DNA of 5,732 bases from Polyangia bacterium (lineage in GTDB: Bacteria > Myxococcota_A > Polyangia > Polyangiales > Polyangiaceae), in NCBI GenBank assembly GCA_030430975.1, contig JAUIKB010000419.1:1-5732 (forward strand), given 5' to 3'. Position numbers and translations under genes: made by a program. The stretch's first letter is position 1. The number at the start of each line of letters is the position of its first letter. Positions 1 through 5,732 of this stretch are shown here, one piece after another. The notes beneath the pieces are model-generated. The model did not search any database. It saw nothing but the letters and a program-made list of their open reading frames with translations, and was not told where the DNA came from.

Positions 1-2878
1 GCATCATCGTGCCGAGCACAGCCGGCGGAAGCCAGATCTGATCCCAGTAGACAAATCCCCACGCGCCGTTGAAGTTCTCCGCGGCGATCTGCGCCTCTGC
101 GCAGCGGAACTTGCCGTCTTGCAGGAAGTACTCCGATGCCGATTTGCCGTTCTTTAAGTCGATGACCCAGGCGGGGTTGTCCGCGATGGCTGCGCGTTCT
201 TGGCCGACGACGCCCTCGAACCCCCACCGAGCCGGCATGATGTACATCGGCCACTTCAGCAGCTCGTTGGTGGTCATCGGGACCATCAGCCCGCCTAGGA
301 CGACCTGAGGGATTAGCGCGATCGGCGTCAGCGCCATCGCTGCTTCGGCGCTCGACACTAGCGTGCTGAGCAGCAGCCCCACGGCGACCGAGTTCATCGC
401 GACGGCGACGAGGATCCCAAACTCGATCGCAAAGGCTTGCAGGCCACCGTTGAACCCGAGCGCGAAGAACACGATCGCGAGCAGGACGAAGCACTGCACG
501 ACGCAGAACATGCTGAGCAGTACGAACTTGCTGAACACGTAGTTGAACAGCTTCAGGTTCACCATGCGCTCGCGCAGATAGATCGCGCGCTCAGTCACGA
601 TCTCTCGCGCGGCATTGCTGGTTCCGAACCAGACCGCCGACACGACTAGGAAGTTGATCGCTCCCGAGTTGTCGGGTGTCGTCGGCATGTTGGCGAGCAC
701 GTCGTTGCCGCCGGCGGCCTCGCCCGCCTTCCTAGAGAGTTCCTGAAGCGCGCCCAGACACCAGTAGGGGATGGCGTCCTTTTGACCGCCGAACACCAGC
801 GCGAGCAGCACGCCTATGATGGGCGCCTGCAGGAACATGATCGCGGTGCCGCCGCGGTCGCGCATCTTGGTCTTGAAGTAGCGGCTGAAGAGCAGTCGAA
901 ACTGGCCTTTGGTTTTTGGGCGAGTGCGTTGGACGCCCTGGTGTTTGGACCCCGTGCCGACCGCTCGGGGACCGGAATACATGGTTTGGAATGTCGGATT
1001 CTGGGGATTGAAGAACTCCGCGTTCCACTCTCGTGCTGCCGCTTGCCGAGCGTGTTGCCTCGTCGCTTGCGGGTTCTGTGCCCGCAGAGCTTCCAGCACC
1101 GGGCCTTCACGCTTGTTCAACTGGTCGAACATGTCGCGCGGGTTATCGATGTCGTTGGGTTGCCCGAGGCGATCGTTGAAGCTGCCGAAGAACCGGTAGG
1201 CGTCTGGGTTGGTGGGTCCGTAGAAGATCGGGATGCCACCCACGCCGAGGATCAGCGCAAGGTTGAACTTTTCGAACTCGTCCTTGGCGGGCTGATGGAT
1301 GGTGGTGATGATCGTCTTGCCGGTTTGACGAGCTAGGTCGCTGAGCAGCTGAACGAGCGCGGTTGTGTCGTCGGCCGCCAGGCCACTGGTGGGCTCGTCC
1401 AGGAACATGATGATCGGGTCGGTCACCAGCTCAAGGGCGATGTTGACGCGCTTGCGCTGACCGCCACTGAGCACCTTCTTTTCGGGCTTGCCGATCTCGA
1501 GATGCTTGACGCCCTCGAGGCCCAGCTGAGCAAGCGTCGTGTCTACACGGCGATCGATTTCCTCATCGGAATAGTCAGGGGGTAGGCGAAACTTCGCGCT
1601 GTACCGGACAGCCTCCCAAACGGTGAGCTCCGGGTGCACGATGTCGTCCTGCGGCACGTAGCCGATCGAGCCGCGCAGCGCGTCATAGATCGCGTACAGG
1701 TCCTCACCGTTGATGCGAACCTGTCCGCCAGACGGCGGCATATAGCCGTTGAGGGCCAACAGCAGGGTTGTCTTGCCCGCGCCGCTGGGTCCCATCAGGG
1801 CGATAAGGTCGCCGGGCATCGCCTTGAACGAGACGTGGTCGAGCAGGACCTTCATTTCGCTCGGGTTGTCTCGATCGCGCACCTGGATCATGAGGTCCCA
1901 GGCTTCGATTTCGTACAGCGGTCGCCCGGCCCACTGAGCCTCGTCGTGCACGACGAGGGCCACGTCGTTGTCGCCGTCGGTCTGAATCAACAGCGGCATC
2001 GGGCCGATGAAGACTTTCTCGCCGTTTTGGACGGGGACCTTCTGTCCGGACGGAATGCGTTGCCCGCGTACGTAGGTGCCGTTCGCGCTGCCGCGGTCCT
2101 CGAGGAACAGCTGGCCGCTCACCTTGTGGAGCAGGGCGTGCTTACTCGAGACCTGCGCGTGCTCGATGCTGATGTCGTTGTCGGGTGTTCGCCCGATGGT
2201 CTTGAAGTTCGGGCCGCCCGCGGCCATCTGAACTTGGCCGATAACCGTCTTGTGCTTGGCTCGTCGGCCGCCTGCGGCTTGCTGCGGCGCTGGTGCGGCG
2301 GCTCCAGCGGGTGGGGCGGCGCCCAGCGCTTGGGCGAGCTGCTGAACCAGCCCGATCGGAACCGGCACCGGGCCCATCGCCACAAGTGCGTTGGGTTCGA
2401 CGTTGCGCGGGGTGTTCGGCACCAGGCGCTCCTGGCCGAGCCACGTTCCGCTTGTCGAGCCGACGTCGGTAACGCTAAGCGGCTGCAGCCCAATCGTGGC
2501 GTGCGCACCTGACACGCTGCCGTGCTGCAGCACGATGTTGGCTCGGGCCGGGTCTCGTCCGAACGTAATCGCGCCTGGCGTGATCGGCGCGTTGCCTTTC
2601 TGCATCACCATCAAGCTGATGGCGGGATGCGCGTTCGGGACGGGCGTCTGCCCGACGCGGAACTGGGTTCGGAAGTCGAACGGTACCGGCGTGCCGGGTC
2701 CGATCGGCTGTTCGTTGGCGAAGCTCTGTCCGGCGCCGCTATCGATGAATACCAGCTGACCGTCACCGCCATGCTGAAGCCGGGCGTGTTCGGGCGCGAC
2801 GCCCGGTCCCCCCAGCTGGATGTCGCAGCCTGGGCCGCTCCCGATGGTGATGGACTGTTTGCCGAATCCGACGATCAT
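1..2878 (-). CDS. Triple-FHA / ABCG-like ABC transporter fusion (ATPase plus ABC-2-type permease), 3' end outside window
   Basis: The frame runs from ATG 2878-2876 off the left edge without a stop; 959 residues are visible. Three FHA-type units come first. Unit 1 (about 1-80) is degenerate, unit 2 (88-175) is partly conserved (FGRD 106-109, SGAH 123-126, STSGTW 141-146), and unit 3 (210-300) is canonical (IGR 228-230, SSKHA 244-248, SANGTYV 264-270). An Ala/Pro/Gln linker (176-209) separates units 2 and 3. The ATPase domain (about 322-555) has Walker A GPSGAGKTT 363-371, Q-loop VPQDD 408-412, signature LSGGQRKRVNIALEL 470-484, Walker B IIMFLDEP 489-496 and the switch His528 in TTIHQP. The membrane domain (about 655 onward) has likely helices near 680-698, 740-756, 782-808, 816-840 and 847-868. 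An external loop containing PARWGFEG follows, then the start of a last helix at the edge. A half-transporter of the ABCG type works as a dimer and usually exports lipids or other hydrophobic molecules. Mycobacterial Rv1747 has a similar plan with two FHA domains. The substrate is unknown. Confidence 0.95.
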   Translation of the reverse strand, partial: MIVGFGKQSITIGSGPGCDIQLGGPGVAPEHARLQHGGDGQLVFIDSGAGQSFANEQPIGPGTPVPFDFRTQFRVGQTPVPNAHPAISLMVMQKGNAPITPGAITFGRDPARANIVLQHGSVSGAHATIGLQPLSVTDVGSTSGTWLGQERLVPNTPRNVEPNALVAMGPVPVPIGLVQQLAQALGAAPPAGAAAPAPQQAAGGRRAKHKTVIGQVQMAAGGPNFKTIGRTPDNDISIEHAQVSSKHALLHKVSGQLFLEDRGSANGTYVRGQRIPSGQKVPVQNGEKVFIGPMPLLIQTDGDNDVALVVHDEAQWAGRPLYEIEAWDLMIQVRDRDNPSEMKVLLDHVSFKAMPGDLIALMGPSGAGKTTLLLALNGYMPPSGGQVRINGEDLYAIYDALRGSIGYVPQDDIVHPELTVWEAVRYSAKFRLPPDYSDEEIDRRVDTTLAQLGLEGVKHLEIGKPEKKVLSGGQRKRVNIALELVTDPIIMFLDEPTSGLAADDTTALVQLLSDLARQTGKTIITTIHQPAKDEFEKFNLALILGVGGIPIFYGPTNPDAYRFFGSFNDRLGQPNDIDNPRDMFDQLNKREGPVLEALRAQNPQATRQHARQAAAREWNAEFFNPQNPTFQTMYSGPRAVGTGSKHQGVQRTRPKTKGQFRLLFSRYFKTKMRDRGGTAIMFLQAPIIGVLLALVFGGQKDAIPYWCLGALQELSRKAGEAAGGNDVLANMPTTPDNSGAINFLVVSAVWFGTSNAAREIVTERAIYLRERMVNLKLFNYVFSKFVLLSMFCVVQCFVLLAIVFFALGFNGGLQAFAIEFGILVAVAMNSVAVGLLLSTLVSSAEAAMALTPIALIPQVVLGGLMVPMTTNELLKWPMYIMPARWGFEGVVGQERAAIADNPAWVIDLKNGKSASEYFLQDGKFRCAEAQIAAENFNGAWGFVYWDQIWLPPAVLGTMM

Positions 2879-2962
2879 GGTGGTTTCAAGTAGTTATCAA
2901 AGCGGCCGGTTGATGGGAATGGCCACCGTCCGGAATCGAGGAAATCCCCGCGAACCGCTGCG
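2879..2962 (-). other. 84-base intergenic spacer between PP2C and the FHA-ABC gene
   Basis: This is the only real gap in the window. On the transcribed strand, GGTGGCC (2927-2921) can pair with GGCCGCT (2907-2901) around a 13-base loop, using G-U pairs. There is no U-run after it, so it is not a convincing terminator. In-frame TGA and TAA codons lie 21 and 18 bases before the transporter ATG and fix that start as the most upstream one possible. No good Shine-Dalgarno sequence is seen in front of the ATG, and I could not identify a credible -35/-10 or sigma-54 promoter. The spacer may hold an unrecognised regulatory site, or it may simply be read through. Confidence 0.4.
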
Positions 2963-4252
2963 TCATGGTGTCGCTGACGGCGTGGGTTGAGCAGATGGTG
3001 TCGGCTCCGGCGGGTCGTCCGGCGTGTCTTCGATCACGAGCTCCGTTTCGCTCGCGGTGGGCTTCGGTGCTGGCGGCGGCTTTGCTGAAGCCGGTTTATC
3101 CGGCTGCGTGGGCTGCGGCGGTGGCGGTGGCGGGTCGTCGTCAAGGTCGTGTCCCCGGCGGGATCGCACCGCCCAGACCAATATCGCGATGAGCAGGCAT
3201 GCGAGCGTGATGAGCGCAGCGATCCAAACATGGCGCCGACTGCGGTGCACTGGCGGGGCGACGTGCACGGGGCTGCGCGCTAAAGTCGCAGGCCGGGGTG
3301 GGTCGGCGATGACGGTGGGCACCGGCGCGCGCTCGGTTGCGGCCGGCGCGTCCATGAGCTCGGTGTGGCCGACGCGCGGGGCGCGCTCCGTCACGGGCGG
3401 TGGGGCGTCCAGCGCCAGCGTCTTGGAGACGGCCTCACCCGGCACCGTAACCTGCTGAAACGCGTCGATGCCGCCGTCATCGGACGGTTCGAGCGCGTGA
3501 ATCAGCAGCACGGTGATGTTGTCGTGGCCGCCGCGCTCATTGGCGAGCGAGACGAGCGCCTGGACCAGCGTCGTGAGGCCGAGGTTGATCTGCGCCTCCG
3601 TGAGGGCTGCGAATTCCTCGTCATCGAGGAGGTCGGACAAACCATCCGAGCAAAGGAGCAGGACGTCGTCCTGAGCCAGTCGCACCGGTTCGTTGCGAAC
3701 GTCGGGAAGCACGGTGGCGTCGGGACCAAGTGCTCGCGTGATCTGGTTCGCTTCTGGATGGTCAGCCGCCTTAGCGGGATCCAGCACGCCTCGGGCGACC
3801 AATTCAGCCACGACTGAGTGGTCGACGGTGAGTCTGGTCACGCGGGGCCCGCGAATCAGGTACGCGCGCGAGTCCCCGACGTGTGCAATGAACGCGCCGC
3901 GCGCATTCACGACCGAAACTACGCAAGTCGAACCAGGTCTGGCGTCGGGAGGCGCTGAGCCCCCCAAACTGTAAACGTCGCGGGCGGCGGCTTCGATAGC
4001 TCGGCTCAACAGTGCGGGTACGTTCGCGTCTGCGGGCGCGGACGACAGCGCCTGGACGATGACACGCTGTGCGAGCTGGCTGGCGTCTTGCCCGCCGGCG
4101 TGCCCGCCCATGCCATCGCACACGATCGCCACACGTCCGATCGGTGCGTCAACGTAGGTGCAAGAGTCTTCGTTAACCTGCTTGGCTGGATCGCGCCCGG
4201 GGTCACTCAGCAGAGCGACCTCGGTTTTCAGAATGTTGCCAGCTCCTGTCAT
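2963..4252 (-). CDS. PP2C-family (PPM) Ser/Thr protein phosphatase with C-terminal membrane anchor and proline-rich tail
   Basis: This 429-residue metal-dependent phosphatase is expected to remove phosphate from Ser/Thr sites. The catalytic domain spans residues about 10-255 and carries the full motif series: VNEDS 26-30, DGMGGHAGG 46-54, GSTC 107-110, HVGDSRAYL 124-132, LTVDHS 141-146, CSDGLSDLL 201-209 and GGHDNITVLL 241-250. The metal-binding aspartates (46, 203, 244) are all present. A low-complexity linker (about 256-338) leads to a transmembrane helix at 342-363 and then a Pro-rich, acidic tail (373-429). The catalytic domain should be cytoplasmic with the tail outside, as in mycobacterial PstP, although both helix flanks are basic. 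The start at ATG 4252 is favoured because it overlaps the FHA stop as ATGA. The frame is open further upstream to an ATG at 4336, but that extension lies wholly inside the FHA gene. No Shine-Dalgarno sequence is visible, which fits translational coupling. Lys24 stands where most family members have a phosphate-contacting Arg. Confidence 0.95.
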   Translation of the reverse strand: MTGAGNILKTEVALLSDPGRDPAKQVNEDSCTYVDAPIGRVAIVCDGMGGHAGGQDASQLAQRVIVQALSSAPADANVPALLSRAIEAAARDVYSLGGSAPPDARPGSTCVVSVVNARGAFIAHVGDSRAYLIRGPRVTRLTVDHSVVAELVARGVLDPAKAADHPEANQITRALGPDATVLPDVRNEPVRLAQDDVLLLCSDGLSDLLDDEEFAALTEAQINLGLTTLVQALVSLANERGGHDNITVLLIHALEPSDDGGIDAFQQVTVPGEAVSKTLALDAPPPVTERAPRVGHTELMDAPAATERAPVPTVIADPPRPATLARSPVHVAPPVHRSRRHVWIAALITLACLLIAILVWAVRSRRGHDLDDDPPPPPPQPTQPDKPASAKPPPAPKPTASETELVIEDTPDDPPEPTPSAQPTPSATP

Positions 4253-4644
4253 GCGCCCGGCGGTCGGGGTGGAACGTTTACGCTGAACAGCGCCGGACCG
4301 ATGCGGAGCGTGGAGCCGGGCGGGGCGATCGCCCACTGTCCCGGAGTGAGCTGTCGGTCATCGACGTAGGTTCCGTTGTTGCTCGCCTCGTCCCGGACCA
4401 GCAGCTGCCAGTTGTCGAACTTGAGCGTGGCATGCACTGCTGACACCCGGTCGTGGTCGAGACAAATGCCGCACTGGTTACCGTCCCGTCCGGCTTTCAC
4501 TTCCCAACCGGGCGGGATGTGGAACTTGCCTTCCCGCCCGTGAATCGTCGCGTCGTGCTTGGGCCCGTAGGGGTTGGGCGGCGGTTTCTCGACCGCCGCC
4601 ATTTGGTTGGTGATGCCGTACTGCACGGGTTTACCCCCGTACAT
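4249..4644 (-). CDS. Small single-FHA-domain phosphothreonine-binding protein
   Basis: This 131-residue protein starts at ATG 4644-4642. Residues 1-44 are a Pro/Gly/Tyr-containing leader with no signal peptide or membrane segment. Residues about 45-126 form an FHA domain with the expected landmarks: AGRDG at 51-55 (the conserved GR), VSAVHA at 67-72 (Ser68 and His71), SNNGTYV at 88-94 (the NGT-type phosphothreonine-contacting loop), and a closing strand near LRIGPALFSV. It should bind phosphothreonine in a partner in the cytoplasm. An unusual CGIC pair (58-61) sits where many FHA domains have a D-I/V-x-L strand. The ATG lies 11 bases after the upstream stop, with GGAG only 3 bases before it. 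An in-frame GTG at 4659 would add five residues and overlap the upstream TGA as GTGA, so the start is uncertain between the two. The stop overlaps the PP2C start as ATGA. Confidence 0.88.
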   Translation of the reverse strand: MYGGKPVQYGITNQMAAVEKPPPNPYGPKHDATIHGREGKFHIPPGWEVKAGRDGNQCGICLDHDRVSAVHATLKFDNWQLLVRDEASNNGTYVDDRQLTPGQWAIAPPGSTLRIGPALFSVNVPPRPPGA

Positions 4645-4655
4645 GAACTCCGGGC

Positions 4656-5732
4656 TCACGCTTTTGGGCCGGGGGATTCCTCTCGGGTGCCGTATCCGCC
4701 GCCGCCTGGCGGACCTCCGTATCCGCCGCCGCCGGGTGGTGGTCCCCCGTATCCGCCGCCTGGCGGACCCCCGTATCCGCCGCCGCCGGGCGGCGGGCCC
4801 CCGTATCCGCCGCCGGGTGGTGGCCCACCGTAGCCGCCAGGCGGTGGGTATCCGCCCGGTGGGGGGCCAGCCACAACCGGACGCTGCTGCGGCGGTCCGC
4901 CCCGCTTGTTTCCGCCGGAGCGGATGATGACGACGATGAGCAGCGCTACGATCGTCAACGCGAGCAGCCCGCCGAGAATCCACAGCAGCGGAAGCGGTTT
5001 CGGAACGGCCTTGACCTCGAGGATGCTGTCCGCAGTCACACCGCTGGTGCGTCGCGCTTTATTGTCATAGATGATGACGCGCGCGACTCCGGAGTCGCCG
5101 GAGCCGTGAATGAGCTTCTCTTTGTCGGGCGCTTCGAATTCGACGAACGTATCGGTCGCTTCGAGGGATTTTCCACGCATGCCCATCGCGATCAGCTGCT
5201 GCTGAGTCCGCTTTGCCTTGTCGATGTCGGCGCCGCCAAGGTCCTTCGGCGGGGCTTGCCCGGCGGGTAAGAAATACACCTCCGCGCGGCTCTTATCGCC
5301 CCCCCAGCAGAAGTTGCCGTACACCTTGAACTTGCCGGTGGGGTAGACGCCGCCTGCCCGCTTGACGGTGTCCTTCGTGTACTGGACGTTCACGTCGAGC
5401 GGCCACGTGCTGGGATCGATGCCCATCGGCACGTCCTTGAACGTGTTGTCGCCGGCTACCTGGGGAGTAGTGCGGCTGAACGCCAGCCCGAACGTTTGCG
5501 TAACGCTCGGGGCGACGCACGAGACGCGCCACTTGATAATGTACATCTTCGAGAACCGTGTCCGAACGACCTTGACGATGTTGTTCGCGCGGCTACCGCC
5601 CCCGTCGCGCATGATCGTGAAGAACCCGCCGATTTCCGGGTTTGCCATGCTTTCCATGAAGTCGTTCGAGTTCTGCTTGAACTCATCGTACGTCCTGTGA
5701 GGGAACAGGATGCTTATCACCGGAAGCGGCGC
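4656..5732 (-). CDS. C-terminal part of a membrane-anchored, probably vWA-type protein with Gly/Pro/Tyr-rich tail (5' end outside window)
   Basis: The reading frame is open to the right edge (its first complete codon is at 5732-5730) and ends at TGA 4658-4656, leaving 358 visible residues. A GTG at 5720 could be taken as a start, but the codons before it stay open and coding-like, so I treat the gene as 5'-truncated. Visible residues 1-60 look like the end of a vWA domain (hydrophobic strand VISILF, a later GGFF turn) and residues 65-245 like a beta-rich region. Only two cysteines are visible (72 and 142), both in that region, which could suit an extracytoplasmic location. Residues 247-270 form one strong transmembrane helix, followed by RSGGNKR and a tail of about 80 residues built from GGYGGPPPGG-like units. 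By the positive-inside rule the tail is cytoplasmic and the beta-rich part is outside. The vWA assignment is an inference from shape, since the metal-site (MIDAS) motif would lie beyond the edge. It is the visible upstream member of the operon. Confidence 0.72.
   Translation of the reverse strand, partial: APLPVISILFPHRTYDEFKQNSNDFMESMANPEIGGFFTIMRDGGGSRANNIVKVVRTRFSKMYIIKWRVSCVAPSVTQTFGLAFSRTTPQVAGDNTFKDVPMGIDPSTWPLDVNVQYTKDTVKRAGGVYPTGKFKVYGNFCWGGDKSRAEVYFLPAGQAPPKDLGGADIDKAKRTQQQLIAMGMRGKSLEATDTFVEFEAPDKEKLIHGSGDSGVARVIIYDNKARRTSGVTADSILEVKAVPKPLPLLWILGGLLALTIVALLIVVIIRSGGNKRGGPPQQRPVVAGPPPGGYPPPGGYGGPPPGGGYGGPPPGGGGYGGPPGGGYGGPPPGGGGYGGPPGGGGYGTREESPGPKA
4689..4862 (-). repeat. Imperfect tandem repeat encoding a Gly/Pro/Tyr tail
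   Basis: On the plus strand the core CGTATCCGCC recurs at 4691, 4718, 4748, 4772 and 4802. Variant copies follow near 4829 (GTAGCC) and 4848. The first six copies are 27, 30, 24, 30 and 27 bases apart, all multiples of three, so the repeat has expanded and contracted by whole codons under selection for the vWA-like frame. It encodes about six GGYGGPPPGGG units (visible residues 290-347 of that protein). The coding strand is very rich in runs of G. Such tracts are prone to replication slippage and may form G-rich secondary structure. Confidence 0.85.

Noticed and set aside
814..1110. Minus-strand short frames overlapping the transporter linker region (for example 814-1110 and 732-1028)
   Set aside because: These are out-of-frame readings of the region between the ATPase and the first membrane helix. 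The main transporter frame is continuous through this region, so no frameshift needs to be invoked.
1634..2512. Long open frame on the plus strand (292 codons)
   Set aside because: It lies entirely antisense to the FHA and ATPase domains of the transporter, whose motifs are unmistakable. Its translation has no recognisable domain. Long antisense frames are expected in GC-rich coding DNA.
2879..2962. Promoter or intrinsic terminator between PP2C and the transporter
   Set aside because: GATAAC near 2895-2900 on the minus strand resembles a -10 box in four of six positions, but no -35 box sits at the right distance and no sigma-54 GG/GC pattern fits. The hairpin has no U-run.
4253..4336. PP2C start at the upstream ATG 4336
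   Set aside because: The 28 extra residues lie wholly inside the FHA gene and do not resemble a PP2C N terminus. ATG 4252 gives the typical ATGA overlap and a normal distance to the first motif.
4453..4833. Plus-strand frame encoding a PPYPPPPGG-repeat protein
   Set aside because: It is the reverse reading of the Gly/Pro/Tyr repeat and the FHA gene. The proline-rich appearance follows from the complement of the glycine-rich repeat and there is no independent support for a gene.
4645..4983. N-terminal extension of the FHA gene back to 4983
   Set aside because: This stretch would give an Arg-rich low-complexity sequence overlapping the transmembrane helix and tail of the upstream gene by over 300 bases. 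It is open only because the repeat lacks stops in this frame.
5718..5720. GTG at 5720 as the true start of the vWA-like gene
   Set aside because: The codons before it remain open to the window edge and continue a hydrophobic strand, there is no signal peptide after it, and the following residues look like the middle of a domain. A truncated gene is more likely.
1..5732. tRNA, rRNA, CRISPR array, insertion sequence or phage-type elements
   Set aside because: No cloverleaf-like segment, regularly spaced repeat-spacer pattern, transposase or integrase motif, or terminal inverted repeat was seen. The only repeat is the in-frame coding repeat at 4689-4862.

Overview
The window is high in G+C by eye, and every gene in it lies on the minus strand, so it is read here from the right edge to the left. 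The content is dense phospho-signalling with Gly/Pro-rich membrane-protein tails and multi-FHA fusions. This suggests a large-genome environmental bacterium of the Myxococcota/deltaproteobacterial type. That assignment rests on gene content and base composition only; no rRNA or other marker is present.

Layout in the direction of transcription: (1) 5732-4656, the C-terminal 358 residues of a membrane-anchored protein, probably the end of a von Willebrand factor A (vWA) type protein, with one transmembrane helix and a Gly/Pro/Tyr repeat tail. (2) 4644-4249, a small protein of about 131 residues carrying one canonical FHA (phosphothreonine-binding) domain. (3) 4252-2963, a PP2C-family Ser/Thr phosphatase with a C-terminal transmembrane helix and a proline-rich tail. 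(4) An 84-base gap, then 2878-1, a very large fusion of three FHA-type domains, an ABCG-like ATPase domain and an ABC-2-type membrane domain. It continues beyond the left edge; 959 residues are visible.

The first three genes are tightly packed. A 4-base ATGA overlap joins FHA to PP2C, and an alternative GTG start would give a 4-base GTGA overlap between the vWA-like gene and FHA. One translationally coupled operon is therefore likely, with the transporter as its probable last or next member.

As a unit the locus looks like a phosphorylation-controlled export module. The FHA domains would read phosphothreonine marks, PP2C would remove them, and the transporter would be the effector. The closest well-known parallel is mycobacterial Rv1747, an ABCG-like exporter with N-terminal FHA domains regulated by a Ser/Thr kinase. 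No kinase gene is visible here, so it would have to lie outside the window or act in trans. The transported substrate cannot be read from the sequence. No RNA gene, mobile element, CRISPR array or convincing promoter or terminator was found, and there is no gene-free stretch over 300 bases.
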